From Rufibacter roseus (lineage in GTDB: Bacteria > Bacteroidota > Bacteroidia > Cytophagales > Hymenobacteraceae), in the NCBI RefSeq assembly GCF_001647285.1, contig NZ_LRML01000001.1, forward strand, positions 372,001-436,000: a DNA stretch of 64,000 nt, in the 5' to 3' direction. Under the pieces are notes generated by a model that saw only the letters and a program-made list of their open reading frames with translations, made no database searches and was not told the origin of the DNA. Both the position numbers and the translations under genes were made by a program. This document shows, piece by piece, positions 46,983 through 56,592 of this stretch. Numbering within the stretch: position 1 is the stretch's first letter; every line of letters begins with the position of its first letter.

Positions 46983-48533
46983 ATGAAAAGATATCTCTAT
47001 ACAGCTTTAGTAGCGTTTACCTTAAGCTCCTGTGGTGATTTGCTAGATACCGAACCTACAGACCGCTACACAATTGAAAATTTTTGGGTATCTGAGAAAG
47101 GTACCATAGGGGCACTGACAGCTTGCTACAACAGCCTGACCAAAACCGGCACATTTGGGGGTACAGCCACCGTATTGTGGGAAGAAACAGCCACCCCAAA
47201 CGCCTATAATTATGACAACTCTGCCGGGTTCAATGTTATTGCGCTGGGTACCCATACGTCAGCCACTAACTCCGCTATCATCAACGCCAGATGGAATGAT
47301 GCTTATGGCGGCATAGGGCGGTGCAATACGTTCATAGCCAGGGTAGACAATTCTCCCTTAGATGATAACCTGAAGAGCAGGATGAAAGCAGAGGCAAAGT
47401 TTCTTCGGGCGCTGTATTATAATCTGCTTACCACTTATTACGGGGCTGTTCCCTTGGTCTTGGATGAGCCAAATATTTCCCAGGGAAACCTACCGCGCGC
47501 TCCCAGAGAAGAAGTAGTTCAGCAGATACTGAAAGACTTGAATGAAGCGGCAGATGTGTTGCCAACCAGATATACCTCTGCTACAGATGTAGGGCGTGCT
47601 ACCAAAGGTGCTGCCCTAGCCCTTAAAGCCAGAATTCTGTTATTTGAGGCAAGTCCACTTGTTAATACAGGAGGTAACACTGACAAATGGGCTCAGGCGG
47701 CAAACGCTGCCAAAGCAGTAATGGAATTGCAGGGTACGGGTTACGCTTTATTCCCAGACTACCGCGCCTTATTTCTGCAAGAAAATGAAAACAGCAGCGA
47801 ATCTATATTTGATGTGCAGTTCAAAGCTCCCCAGTATGGAACTGGTTTTGATGTAGTCTTGAGGCAATACAACACCGTAGCCCCTCTTCGGGATCTTGTA
47901 GATGCCTATTGGATGAAAGACGGAAAAACAAAGGAAGAATCTACTCTCTACAACCCTGCAACTCCTTATGCTAACCGTGATCCTAGGCTGGACCAGACTA
48001 TAGTTTACCCGGGGGCAATGTTCAGGGGAGCAACTACAAGTACCAGCACTTATGTTAATACCGGTTATACACAAAAGAAATACAGCATTTATGATAGGGA
48101 ATCCAACAATAATTTGCCGTCAGTATCTGAGACAAATTATATGGTTCTCCGCTATGCAGATGTCTTATTAATGTATGCCGAGGCTCAAAATGAAGCATTG
48201 GGTTCGCCTGATCAAAGTATTTATGATGCCTTACATGCTGTCCGTAGAAGAGCTGGACTGAACCCTTGGCAATTACCATCAGGGCTCAGCAAATCAGAAA
48301 TGAGGAATATCATTAGAAGAGAACGTCGCTTAGAATTAGCGGGCGAAGGTCTCTATTATACTGATATCCGCCGCTGGAGAATTGCCGAGACAGTGATGAA
48401 TGGGCCTATTTACAATCATGCCGGAAACCCGATCTTGGTTCGGTCATTCAATCCTCAGCGGGATTATTGGTGGCCTATCACTGACCGCCAGCTTGAGTTA
48501 AACCCTGCCCTTGAGCAAAATCCAAATTATTAA
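46983..48533 (+). CDS. SusD/RagB-family nutrient-binding lipoprotein
   Basis: 516 residues; lipobox TLSSC, SusD-like N-terminal TPR region (TGALTACYNSLTKTG ... FLRALYYNLLTTYYGAVPLV) and C-terminal RagB domain (YADVLLMYAEAQNEA, RRERRLELAGEGLYYTDIRR). Caps the SusC channel on the cell surface and captures the substrate. The ligand cannot be told from the sequence. Confidence 0.95.
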   Translation: MKRYLYTALVAFTLSSCGDLLDTEPTDRYTIENFWVSEKGTIGALTACYNSLTKTGTFGGTATVLWEETATPNAYNYDNSAGFNVIALGTHTSATNSAIINARWNDAYGGIGRCNTFIARVDNSPLDDNLKSRMKAEAKFLRALYYNLLTTYYGAVPLVLDEPNISQGNLPRAPREEVVQQILKDLNEAADVLPTRYTSATDVGRATKGAALALKARILLFEASPLVNTGGNTDKWAQAANAAKAVMELQGTGYALFPDYRALFLQENENSSESIFDVQFKAPQYGTGFDVVLRQYNTVAPLRDLVDAYWMKDGKTKEESTLYNPATPYANRDPRLDQTIVYPGAMFRGATTSTSTYVNTGYTQKKYSIYDRESNNNLPSVSETNYMVLRYADVLLMYAEAQNEALGSPDQSIYDALHAVRRRAGLNPWQLPSGLSKSEMRNIIRRERRLELAGEGLYYTDIRRWRIAETVMNGPIYNHAGNPILVRSFNPQRDYWWPITDRQLELNPALEQNPNY

Positions 48534-48590
48534 TTCATGTTCAACAGCAGGTTTTTTATGCATTGCCTTAATAGTAAATACTTAACAGTG

Positions 48591-49583
48591 ATGAGAAGGC
48601 TGTTTCTTATAGTTGCCTTGCCTATGGTCTTCTTCAGTTGTGAAAAAGATGAAATAGAGCAGCCTAAAGTGCCTGAAGAACCTAAGGCTCCGGTAGAGCA
48701 GATACGTGTAGATGACTGTGAAAAATGTATTGTGCTGGCAGAGCAATTAAAAAACAGAGTTGCCATAGTTGACTTGAATTCCAAGAACATTATCTGGGAG
48801 TGGAAAGCAGCGGAGTCTAATGTTCTGACACCCCACTTGTCATGGTTTAACTTGCCAGATGAAGCTAAACCTGTGTATGGTGGCAAGTACATTTTGCTGA
48901 CAGCTTCTGGTGGTGGCGTAGCCTTGGTGCGTATAAAAGACAAGAAGACCTTGTTTTACGCAAATGTAGGCGGCAATCCCCATTCGGCTGAACTGCTCCC
49001 CGACGGGAACATTGTAACTTCTTCCAGCACGGGCAATAAACTCACCTTGTTCAAAGTAGACACGCTCACTTATCCTGATCAAGGATACAGAAGGACCATG
49101 TTTATTGAAGATGGGCATAATGTGGTATGGGACAGGCAGCGGCAAAGATTATGGGCTACTTCTAATTCTACGCTTAAAGCTTATACCTATAACAACAGTT
49201 GCAGCCAGCCAGGTTTAACCGAAGTTACGTCAATTGCCGTGCCGGGCCCGGGAACTCATCCGCATGATCTTTTCCCGGTGTATGGGGAAGATGCCCTTTG
49301 GATGTCTACTACCACCAATGTCTACAAATTCAATATTACGGCAGCAAGTTTTTCGTTGCACCCTACCCCTTTACAACGGGCCATTAAAAGCATTTCTTCT
49401 GGCCCTCCAGGTTGGCCTATCCTTTTAATGCAGCCAAAGCTCCAGTACTGGTCAGATGAGGTAAAAGATGAACACGGAAGAAGAGTATTTCAGCAGAACG
49501 ACCTAAAGATTTATAAAGCCCGGTGGTTGGTTAATAACAATTTTAGTTACCCAGAGAATCATATGATTCGGCAATGTGACTAA
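48591..49583 (+). CDS. DUF6528 family lipoprotein, first copy
   Basis: 330 residues from the ATG at 48591; lipobox VFFSC. The body reads as a beta-propeller-like protein with blades of IVLAEQLKNRVAIVDLN and IIWEW patterns, and the strong GDSKVL-like N-terminus of the family is seen as CEKCIVLAEQ. It shares many blocks with the gene at 50488 (HSAELLPDGNIV against HSIEMLPGNIIA, GHNVVW against GHGVVW, HPHDLFP against GGHDLQL). Function unknown; found beside SusC/D systems. Confidence 0.8.
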   Translation: MRRLFLIVALPMVFFSCEKDEIEQPKVPEEPKAPVEQIRVDDCEKCIVLAEQLKNRVAIVDLNSKNIIWEWKAAESNVLTPHLSWFNLPDEAKPVYGGKYILLTASGGGVALVRIKDKKTLFYANVGGNPHSAELLPDGNIVTSSSTGNKLTLFKVDTLTYPDQGYRRTMFIEDGHNVVWDRQRQRLWATSNSTLKAYTYNNSCSQPGLTEVTSIAVPGPGTHPHDLFPVYGEDALWMSTTTNVYKFNITAASFSLHPTPLQRAIKSISSGPPGWPILLMQPKLQYWSDEVKDEHGRRVFQQNDLKIYKARWLVNNNFSYPENHMIRQCD

Positions 49584-49643
49584 GAATTTCAGATAACCCC
49601 TGAAGAAGAGTTTCAATTTTTCAACAGAATAAAATCTACTAAA

Positions 49644-50486
49644 ATGATAGCCTTAAAAAAGAAAATTAAAGCTGCCTTTACCTTTTTTGCATTAGCAGTA
49701 TTCACCCTGTCATGCAATGATGATGCAGATATCTGGGAAGACGATAACCTGGAAACGTCTGCTAATTTAGAGATAATGCTCAAGGGGAAAGAAAACCATG
49801 ATGTGCTGGCCGATGTGAAAGTGAATGTATTTGCCAAGCCAAAAGGGAGTGAAGACTTTGCATTAGTTTATGCTGGAACCACAGATGAGGAAGGAAGAAT
49901 TGAAGTAAAAAATTTACAAGTCCCTAATATCGTCAGGCTCGAGATGGCTGATACGAAATATCCTTCGGGTGACCCAGTGATTGCTAAAATTCTAGGGCAG
50001 AAGTCAGCTTCTATGGAGTTGCAGATCAATACCCTGTGGCAGCCACAATCTATAATGGACCGGACAGGCTGGGAAGTGATAGATTTTAGCAGTATGCACA
50101 AAACATCAAATGCAACGGCTAATCTTCCGGGCAATGTTCTGTTAGATAATACCTCCATTTGGCATAGTAATTACGCCGGAGGAGCCACGCCATATCCTCA
50201 TTGGTTAGTGATAGATATGAAAGAAGCAAAGACCATGCATGGTTATGCCTTAAAGCAGCGCGCATCTAATAATGGACCAATCAAAGGGCTTGAGTTTTAT
50301 GTGAGTGATGATAATGTGAATTGGGAAAAAGTGGTGGCCACAGAGATACCCCTTACCAATCCCGGAGAATGGCACACCATCAAGCTTCAGCAGCCTGCCA
50401 AAGGCAGATACATAAAGTTTGTGGCAACCTCTCCGCATCTTCCTACGGCGCAATTTATTAATCTAGAGCAGCTTGGCGTTTATTAG
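49644..50486 (+). CDS. F5/8 type C (discoidin) domain lipoprotein
   Basis: 280 residues. Lipobox TLSC, a beta-sandwich N-terminal part (about 35-130), then a C-terminal discoidin domain (DRTGWEVIDFSS, NVLLDNTSIWHSNYAG, PYPHWLVIDMKEAKTMHGYA, GLEFYVSDD, GRYIKFVATSP, about 140-278). Discoidin domains bind carbohydrates or phospholipids, so this could be the surface binding protein of the locus. Sandwiched between two DUF6528 genes. Confidence 0.85.
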   Translation: MIALKKKIKAAFTFFALAVFTLSCNDDADIWEDDNLETSANLEIMLKGKENHDVLADVKVNVFAKPKGSEDFALVYAGTTDEEGRIEVKNLQVPNIVRLEMADTKYPSGDPVIAKILGQKSASMELQINTLWQPQSIMDRTGWEVIDFSSMHKTSNATANLPGNVLLDNTSIWHSNYAGGATPYPHWLVIDMKEAKTMHGYALKQRASNNGPIKGLEFYVSDDNVNWEKVVATEIPLTNPGEWHTIKLQQPAKGRYIKFVATSPHLPTAQFINLEQLGVY

Positions 50487-50487
50487 C

Positions 50488-51408
50488 ATGGTTTATCTCA
50501 AATATAACCGCTTAACAAGCTTAGCATGGTTCTTCATGCTAAGCTTGTTAAGCCTAAAGGGGGTGGCGCAGAAAACCAAACCAATGGAGTATTTGGTTTG
50601 TGGTGATAGCAAAGTCTTGATCGTAGATTATAACCTAACAAAAGACAGTATTCCGGCAATTTCCTGGAGTTGGGATGCCCATAACGCCACTGACCTTCCT
50701 GAAGACTACCGGCATAAATTTTTTGAGACAATAGATGATTGTAAAGCCTACCAGAAAGGACGTATCATACTTATCTCTTCTTCTTCCGGTGGGTTTGCTT
50801 TGATCAATAAGGCAGATAAAAAAGTGCTTTACTACGGTTTTGTTCCCAACGCACATTCTATAGAAATGCTGCCCGGAAACATTATAGCGGTGGCAGGTTC
50901 AACTGCAAAAAATGGAAACAGTGTAGAACTTTTCAAACTTGACCAACCTGGTAAGGCCGTTTACAAAGACAGCCTGTACTCGGGGCATGGCGTGGTTTGG
51001 CATAAAAAGCAGAAGAAATTATACGCCCTCGGCTATGATGAGCTCCGGAAGTATAGTCTTGTAAATGGGGAAACAGGTGCTTCTCTAAAATTAGATAAGT
51101 CATGGAAATTGCCCAGTACCGGAGGCCATGATCTGCAACTAGATCCCTCAGAAGAAAAGCTACTTGTAACCGATACCCGTACCGTTTGGGAATTTGAGCT
51201 GAAGAATTCCAGCTTTACTGAATTCTCTCCTTTGCAGGGCATGAAAAATGTTAAAAGTGTTGGCAAGCACCCGGTAAGCAAGCAACTGATTTATACCAAA
51301 GCTGAGGAGAGCTGGTGGACTTACCATGTCAATTTTATGGATCCTAACCAATGTGCTGCTTTCCCTGATATGCGGGTCTATAAGGCAAGGTGGATTTCCT
51401 ACGAATAA
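50488..51408 (+). CDS. DUF6528 family protein, second copy
   Basis: 306 residues; signal peptide ending GVAQ. It begins MEYLVCGDSKVLIVDYNL and carries SIPAISWSWDAHNATDLPED, HSIEMLPGNIIAVAGSTA and FELKNSSFTEFS. Similar to the 48591 gene along its length, but without a lipobox. The start overlaps the discoidin gene stop by one base, which suggests coupled translation. Confidence 0.8.
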   Translation: MVYLKYNRLTSLAWFFMLSLLSLKGVAQKTKPMEYLVCGDSKVLIVDYNLTKDSIPAISWSWDAHNATDLPEDYRHKFFETIDDCKAYQKGRIILISSSSGGFALINKADKKVLYYGFVPNAHSIEMLPGNIIAVAGSTAKNGNSVELFKLDQPGKAVYKDSLYSGHGVVWHKKQKKLYALGYDELRKYSLVNGETGASLKLDKSWKLPSTGGHDLQLDPSEEKLLVTDTRTVWEFELKNSSFTEFSPLQGMKNVKSVGKHPVSKQLIYTKAEESWWTYHVNFMDPNQCAAFPDMRVYKARWISYE

Positions 51409-51443
51409 TTAGAATCCAGCAGTTGAGTATTAAGATTGAAGCG

Positions 51444-52844
51444 ATGAAAAGAAGAGATTTCTTTAAAAATACCACCCTTGCTACAGCAGGCGCAGCCTTG
51501 CTCCCAACTTTGGGATTTGGCCATTCCATGGACAAAAAAGCAGGCAAGACGGCGAAGAACATTATTTTTTTGGTGAGTGACGGCATGAGCACCGGAACCT
51601 TAAACATGGCCAACCTTCTCCTTCACCGGAAAGAGGGAAGAAAAAGCCGGTGGGTTTCACTATATGAAGAGAACAAAGCAGTCCGCGCTTTAATGGATAC
51701 AGCTTCGGCAAACTCTCTGGTGACTGATTCTGGGGCAGCTAGTTCTGCCTGGGGTGGAGGTGTACGCGTAAATAACGGTTCCATCAACGTTAATCCAGAT
51801 GGCTCAAGTAATAAGCCAATACTCCAGAAATTTAAAGCGGCCGGAAAAGCAGTGGGGTGTGTCACTACCGTTCCTATCACCCATGCCACACCAGCCGGCT
51901 TTTGCATTGCCACCAAATCCAGAGATGACCAGGAAGGAATCGCCCGCCAGTACCTAACGCTGAAGTTTGATGTTATGATGGGCGGAGGAACAGAATTTTT
52001 TACATCTAACAAGAGAAAGGACAAAGCCGATTTATTTAGAGAATATTCTCAACAAGGTTACAGCGTGGTTAGGACCCGGAAAGAGATGATGGCTACGTCT
52101 CCCTCTGTCGGAACCCCAATCTTGGGCGTATTCCATGACAATGCATTACCCTATACTCTGGATAGAGCGCAGGATAAGCATCTGCAGGAAACAATGCCCA
52201 CCCTTGCCGAAATGACCAGTCAGGCTATCAAGCATTTAAAAAACAACAAAAAAGGCTTTGTCTTACAAGTAGAGGCCGGAAAGGTAGATTGGGCCGCCCA
52301 TGCCAATGATATTGGTGGGTTGTTATATGACCAAATTGCTTTTGACGATGCCATTGGGGTTGCGTTAGACTTTGCTGAAAAGGACAAAGAGACTCTGGTT
52401 ATAATTACTACAGATCATGGCAACGCTAACCCGGGCTTATACTCAAATGAAAAAGCAGATGAAAACTTTGATAAGATCCAGAAATTCAAGCATACAAATG
52501 ATTGGATACTAACCGGCATCAGCAGAGATTCCAGCCTTAAGCAACTAATAGAAAGGGTAGAAGCTGCCCAAAGTATTGCCATTACCTCTGATGAAGCTCA
52601 GATTCTTTTAAAACATATAAGAGCACTTGATGAAACCGGTATCTATAACCCCAAGAAGTTACCATTTAGTCAACTGGCACAAATACAGTATAATTATACT
52701 TCTGTTGGGTGGGGATCCATCCATCATTCTGCTGACTACGTAGAGCTAGCCATGGTTGGGCCGGGTAGTGAGCTTTTAAAACCATTTGTCAAGAATGTTG
52801 AACTTCATAAAATAATGTTGCAGGCCTGCGGTGTGGTCTCATGA
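51444..52844 (+). CDS. Alkaline phosphatase
   Basis: 466 residues. Tat-type signal (KRRDFFKNTTLATAGAALLP), then the alkaline phosphatase fold: metal site LVSDGMS, the nucleophile serine in TDSGAASSAW, metal and substrate residues in KVDWAAHANDIGG and TTDHGNANPG, and HHSADYV. Releases phosphate from monoesters in the periplasm. It ends the SusC/D operon; a convergent PhoD gene follows. Confidence 0.92.
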   Translation: MKRRDFFKNTTLATAGAALLPTLGFGHSMDKKAGKTAKNIIFLVSDGMSTGTLNMANLLLHRKEGRKSRWVSLYEENKAVRALMDTASANSLVTDSGAASSAWGGGVRVNNGSINVNPDGSSNKPILQKFKAAGKAVGCVTTVPITHATPAGFCIATKSRDDQEGIARQYLTLKFDVMMGGGTEFFTSNKRKDKADLFREYSQQGYSVVRTRKEMMATSPSVGTPILGVFHDNALPYTLDRAQDKHLQETMPTLAEMTSQAIKHLKNNKKGFVLQVEAGKVDWAAHANDIGGLLYDQIAFDDAIGVALDFAEKDKETLVIITTDHGNANPGLYSNEKADENFDKIQKFKHTNDWILTGISRDSSLKQLIERVEAAQSIAITSDEAQILLKHIRALDETGIYNPKKLPFSQLAQIQYNYTSVGWGSIHHSADYVELAMVGPGSELLKPFVKNVELHKIMLQACGVVS

Positions 52845-52955
52845 TAAAGCTTTTTGCGGACATGAGGCTAAGAAAATACCGCTCTCCTTTTTTTTAATTT
52901 TAATTGGTGCGTAAAGTGAAATTTAAAAAAGCACTGCTACACTTCTGAAAAGCAG

Positions 52956-52992
52956 AGGGCGAGGCTATTTATTTAGTAGCCTCGCCCTTTTA
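52956..52992. terminator. Bidirectional terminator between the two phosphatase genes
   Basis: AGGGCGAGGCTA and TAGCCTCGCCCT form a perfect 12-bp stem with a 9-base loop, T run after it, in the gap of the convergent genes. Confidence 0.85.
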
Positions 52993-53009
52993 AATTAACT
53001 ACAATGAAA

Positions 53010-54746
53010 CTATGCTTCTGTAACAGTCTTTCCAGAGGTGGTAGCGGTGCTTTTGGTTTCTACCGTGCTTACATATCTCCAGTCAGCTGCAGCGTTATTG
53101 TTAGAAAAGGTGGCCATGACATAACCTCTTTGCGACGCATTCAGATAATTAAGGTCATCTACAAGTAAAGTAAACGCCTGCTCTACCCCGGCTAAAACTT
53201 GCGGTGATTTCCCGAAGATGGCTTCAAAACCCGGTGAGGAAACAGAGGCGGTGGCGAACTCGGCGCCTACTTCGTTTCCTGCGGCATTGGTCAAGCTGCC
53301 GTACCAAGCGTTATGGGTGTCTCCGGCCAATGAAATAAGCTTTTTGCCGGTGGCGGCGGCAAACACCATTTCTCTTTCTACCGGATAGCCATCCCAGGCA
53401 TCAAGGTTGTACGGTAACACGGTCTCCACGCGCGCTCTTTCTTGTGGGGTCACCGTTGGGTCTCCCTGCTGAATTCTGGCTTTTATGGTAGCCAGCTGCG
53501 TGACCAATGTGTTAAACTGGAGCAACAGTTCTGGCGTGGCGCTGCCCGCGGCAATCTGGGCTGTCATCAATAATAATTCAGCCGGAATAAAAATTTTGCT
53601 CATTAACACCTGGCTTCCGAGCACCTGCCATTTAGCCGTACTGGTTTGTAGCTTGTTGCTTAGCCATGTTCTTTGCTCCGTACCCAGAAGCGTTCTGGAA
53701 GGGTTTTGCCAGGCGGCCAGAAATGCGGGTGCGTTTAGGCCGGTAGAAGTAAAATAGTTGGCATAGTCAATCTGCTTGTCCCTGCCTATAATGCGGGTAT
53801 CCAGCATCATTAAGTTCACGATACCGGCAATTTCAAAGTTCCGGTAGATTTTGGCATTGTCCGTTACCCGGGCTGGTAAGTACTCATGCCACACCTGCAG
53901 GGCCGCCATTTTACGGGTGTTGTAGTCGCCCTCGTTTGGCTGGTGGTTTTCCGCGCCGTCTTTGTACGCGTCGTTCGTGATTTCATGGTCATCCCACACG
54001 CAAATAAAAGGCTTTAACTGGTGAGCTCTCTGCAGTTGCTCATCACTTCTATACTGCCGGTACCGGGCTCTGTAATCTTCCAGAGCTATAATTTCTCCGG
54101 CGGGTTTATGCTCGCGGCCCAGGGCTGCGGTTTGGGCTGTTGTGCCGTAACCACCTACTCCGTACTCGTAAATATAGTCGCCTAGGTGCACCACCACGTC
54201 TGCGTTTGAGTCAGCCACTGCCCCATACACGTTGAACAGACCCGCCTGAAAGTTGGCGCAGGACACCACCGCCAGTTTCACCTCGGTGGCTTCTCCGGGT
54301 TTGGGTAACGTTTTGGTTTCACCTGTTACAGAGGCGGCACCTGTTTTCTCGTTCCTAAAACGGTAGTAGTATTTGGTATTGGATGTCAGGTTGCTTACAT
54401 CTACATGAACAGTGTTGTCGCTGGCGGCATCAATCTCCACCGATTCGCTCACTACCACCCTCGAGAAACTTGCATCAGTGGCCACATCAAGCAGAATAAC
54501 GGGTTTGCCGGTTTCATTGGAAGCAGGTGTGTAGCGGGTCCAAAGAATTACTTTGTCTTGGGTAGGGTCAAAGCTGGCTACTCCTTCAAAGAATCCATAC
54601 TCCCCAGTGGGTGCGGCACCTGCATCATCATCGGTAGAGCAGCCAACAAGAAAAGAAGGCAACAGGGCGACACCGGTAGCAGCAACAACGGAGTTGCGCA
54701 GAAAGCTTCTACGGCTCAAAGAGGTTAATTGGGTATGCTTTTTCAT
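53010..54746 (-). CDS. PhoD-like alkaline phosphatase, Tat lipoprotein
   Basis: 578 residues. Twin-arginine signal SRRSFLRNSVVAATG followed by a lipobox-like VGC (cysteine about 36), so it is exported folded and probably lipid-anchored. A PhoD N-terminal domain (Fibronectin-like, about 40-150) precedes the metallophosphatase domain with VVHLGDYIYEYG, VWDDHEITND and SLAGDTHNAWYG. PhoD hydrolyses phosphodiesters such as teichoic acids and phospholipid head groups. Convergent with the alkaline phosphatase gene. Confidence 0.92.
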   Translation of the reverse strand: MKKHTQLTSLSRRSFLRNSVVAATGVALLPSFLVGCSTDDDAGAAPTGEYGFFEGVASFDPTQDKVILWTRYTPASNETGKPVILLDVATDASFSRVVVSESVEIDAASDNTVHVDVSNLTSNTKYYYRFRNEKTGAASVTGETKTLPKPGEATEVKLAVVSCANFQAGLFNVYGAVADSNADVVVHLGDYIYEYGVGGYGTTAQTAALGREHKPAGEIIALEDYRARYRQYRSDEQLQRAHQLKPFICVWDDHEITNDAYKDGAENHQPNEGDYNTRKMAALQVWHEYLPARVTDNAKIYRNFEIAGIVNLMMLDTRIIGRDKQIDYANYFTSTGLNAPAFLAAWQNPSRTLLGTEQRTWLSNKLQTSTAKWQVLGSQVLMSKIFIPAELLLMTAQIAAGSATPELLLQFNTLVTQLATIKARIQQGDPTVTPQERARVETVLPYNLDAWDGYPVEREMVFAAATGKKLISLAGDTHNAWYGSLTNAAGNEVGAEFATASVSSPGFEAIFGKSPQVLAGVEQAFTLLVDDLNYLNASQRGYVMATFSNNNAAADWRYVSTVETKSTATTSGKTVTEA

Positions 54747-54855
54747 GTTAGGGTTTAATGAGACCCTAATTTATTATGGAGAATCAGCAAACCTTCAGTG
54801 CTGCGTGTAATGCTTTTATTATAGTTTTAGTCTAATTGTTATCTGAAAATTACGG

Positions 54856-54903
54856 GCTTCTGTTTTAGGGCTGTTTTTCTAAAAGCAGCCCTAAAACAGA
54901 AGC
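54856..54903. repeat. P-family palindrome (copy 16)
   Basis: GCTTCTGTTTTAGGGCTG pairs with CAGCCCTAAAACAGAAGC over 18 bp, loop region TTTTTCTAAAAG. Between phoD and the outer-membrane protein gene. Confidence 0.8.
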
Positions 54904-54914
54904 TTCAAAAATAG

Positions 54915-54940
54915 AAAAAGCCTGCACGAGGCAGGCTTTT
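54915..54940 (-). terminator. Terminator of the outer membrane protein gene
   Basis: AAAAGCCTGC and GCAGGCTTTT (minus strand) form a 10-bp stem with a 6-base loop, 20 bases past the stop at 54961. Confidence 0.8.
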
Positions 54941-54960
54941 CAAGTAGGTTTGGGGAAGCA

Positions 54961-55467
54961 TTAGAAAATGTACCGGATGGTCAGAGCTCCATCTGGAAAC
55001 AAGAAGAGACCGTCTTGGTTGACATCGATAAATGGCTTAAAATCAAGGCCTACCGAAATCGGAATCTCCGTAATCTGATATTCCAAACCTACAATTCCGT
55101 CTATACCCACCGTAGTGAGTTGGTCATGGTATGAGTCATGATAATATTTGTGGCCGCGTTTGTAGTAGTGGCGTCCGGCAAAGGAGCCAATGTGAGCACC
55201 TACGCCATAAAACCATTGCAGGTTCTGTATGCCCAGGGCATCAGCGTGAATTTCATACAGCCCGGTTAGCTGAAATCCTCTTCTGCCAAAGCTAGTGCCT
55301 AGAATTCCTTCAATGGCTCTGCTATTGCCCATGTAGTACTTGCCAGTAATGCCGGAGGTATAACCTCCAAGCCGAACACCCAAACCAAATTCCTGTGCTT
55401 TGGCGGTTCCAAAGCTAAGACTCAGCAGTACCAAGCCCAGCCCAAAAATAACACTCTTGTTTTTCAT
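54961..55467 (-). CDS. Outer membrane beta-barrel-like protein
   Basis: 168 residues. Signal peptide ending AKAQ, then beta-strand-like alternation (GLGVRLGGYTSGITGKYYMG, GIVGLEYQITEIPISVGLDF) ending in an aromatic residue (IRYIF), typical of small outer-membrane barrels. No family name recognised. Independent unit with its own terminator. Confidence 0.72.
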   Translation of the reverse strand: MKNKSVIFGLGLVLLSLSFGTAKAQEFGLGVRLGGYTSGITGKYYMGNSRAIEGILGTSFGRRGFQLTGLYEIHADALGIQNLQWFYGVGAHIGSFAGRHYYKRGHKYYHDSYHDQLTTVGIDGIVGLEYQITEIPISVGLDFKPFIDVNQDGLFLFPDGALTIRYIF

Positions 55468-55665
55468 AGTAAAAAGATTCTTTGCTTTTGTGCATGTTTC
55501 ATACCGGTTTTCATGTAAAACCGCAGCAGAACACGCTGTAGAGACAGTTGTTTCGTTCCTTGCCCCTACAAAACTGCTAAGAATCTGTTATTATTTTACC
55601 GACTCTGAAAAAAATAGAGCCGGAACCTGACAAGGCTGCTCCTTGCTTTAGTAGCTGCAATTTAG

Positions 55666-56448
55666 CTATTTTTTGTAAGACTGCAGGTAGGCTTCTTTGC
55701 CAGTACGCTGCCCCACCAACCTAAAAAAGCTGATTTTCTGCTCTTTATCTTTTTTTAAAGCTTTGGCAAACGGGTCTTTCTGTCGTGGGTTTTTCTCGGC
55801 ATCCTGCACATATTGCTCCCTGATCAGGTCTGCGGCGGGCAAGTGTTCAGCTACGGTAATGTGCACTAAGCCTGTCTTTTCCCAAAGCTTTCGCCACCAC
55901 GGCACCGAATGAATGAAGTACCAGTAGGCTTGAAAATCTTCCTGCAGAAAATCAGGTACCTGGTCCAGCGTCTCAATTTCCTCTTTAAAGCAAACATCAA
56001 CAATGCCAATATAGCCTTCGGGTTTCAGGAAACGGCAGATGTAGGGCAGGTACTTGTCGTCGGTGCCGAAGTAGGTGTAGGAGTCAATAACCAGCACTAC
56101 GTCGAAGAATTCCTCTGGAAAAGGCAGGGCCCGGGCATCGGCTTGAATGGCGAATACATGGTCTTCTAGTTTTTCTTCCTGTACACGGCGGTAGTTGCTG
56201 GTGGCAGAAATGGCATCATCTACGGCCCAAACCTGTACCCCAAACTCTTTGGCCAGAAAAATGGAGCTGGCTGCCTTGCCGCAACCCAAATCCAGCACGC
56301 GCATGCCTTTCTTCAGCGGGATTTGCGAGGTGATACTTTCTAAGTTAAACAGCACGTTCTCACCCATAGAATGCTCTCGCACCCAATTAGGGTCATATTG
56401 TACACTCCGGGGGAAATGCTGTTTGATTTGAGGAGGTGCTGCGGACAT
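55666..56448 (-). CDS. SAM-dependent methyltransferase
   Basis: 260 residues. Motif I is MRVLDLGCGKAASSIF, with acidic motif II in VWAVDDA and motif IV in FDVVLVIDSYTYF, a class I methyltransferase. The target is not evident. Short leading region upstream, no strong promoter. Confidence 0.85.
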   Translation of the reverse strand: MSAAPPQIKQHFPRSVQYDPNWVREHSMGENVLFNLESITSQIPLKKGMRVLDLGCGKAASSIFLAKEFGVQVWAVDDAISATSNYRRVQEEKLEDHVFAIQADARALPFPEEFFDVVLVIDSYTYFGTDDKYLPYICRFLKPEGYIGIVDVCFKEEIETLDQVPDFLQEDFQAYWYFIHSVPWWRKLWEKTGLVHITVAEHLPAADLIREQYVQDAEKNPRQKDPFAKALKKDKEQKISFFRLVGQRTGKEAYLQSYKK

Positions 56449-56554
56449 GGTGGAATTTTGTTTGGAGGCTGTACGGTTCTGATGGGTGTAGGGTTGAAGG
56501 GGAGTAGCCGAGGAATTGAGTTTAATCTCATAAGCAATGCTTCCCTTTTCTCTC

Positions 56555-56592
56555 GGTCATCCTGATCGCTAGCCGAAGGATCTAACGAAGAT
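56555..56592 (-). repeat. Inverted fragment of the 265-bp element
   Basis: On the minus strand TCTTCGTTAGATCCTTCGG and ATGACC match the TCTTCGTTAGATCCCTCG start of 3791 and 32574. Confidence 0.55.
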
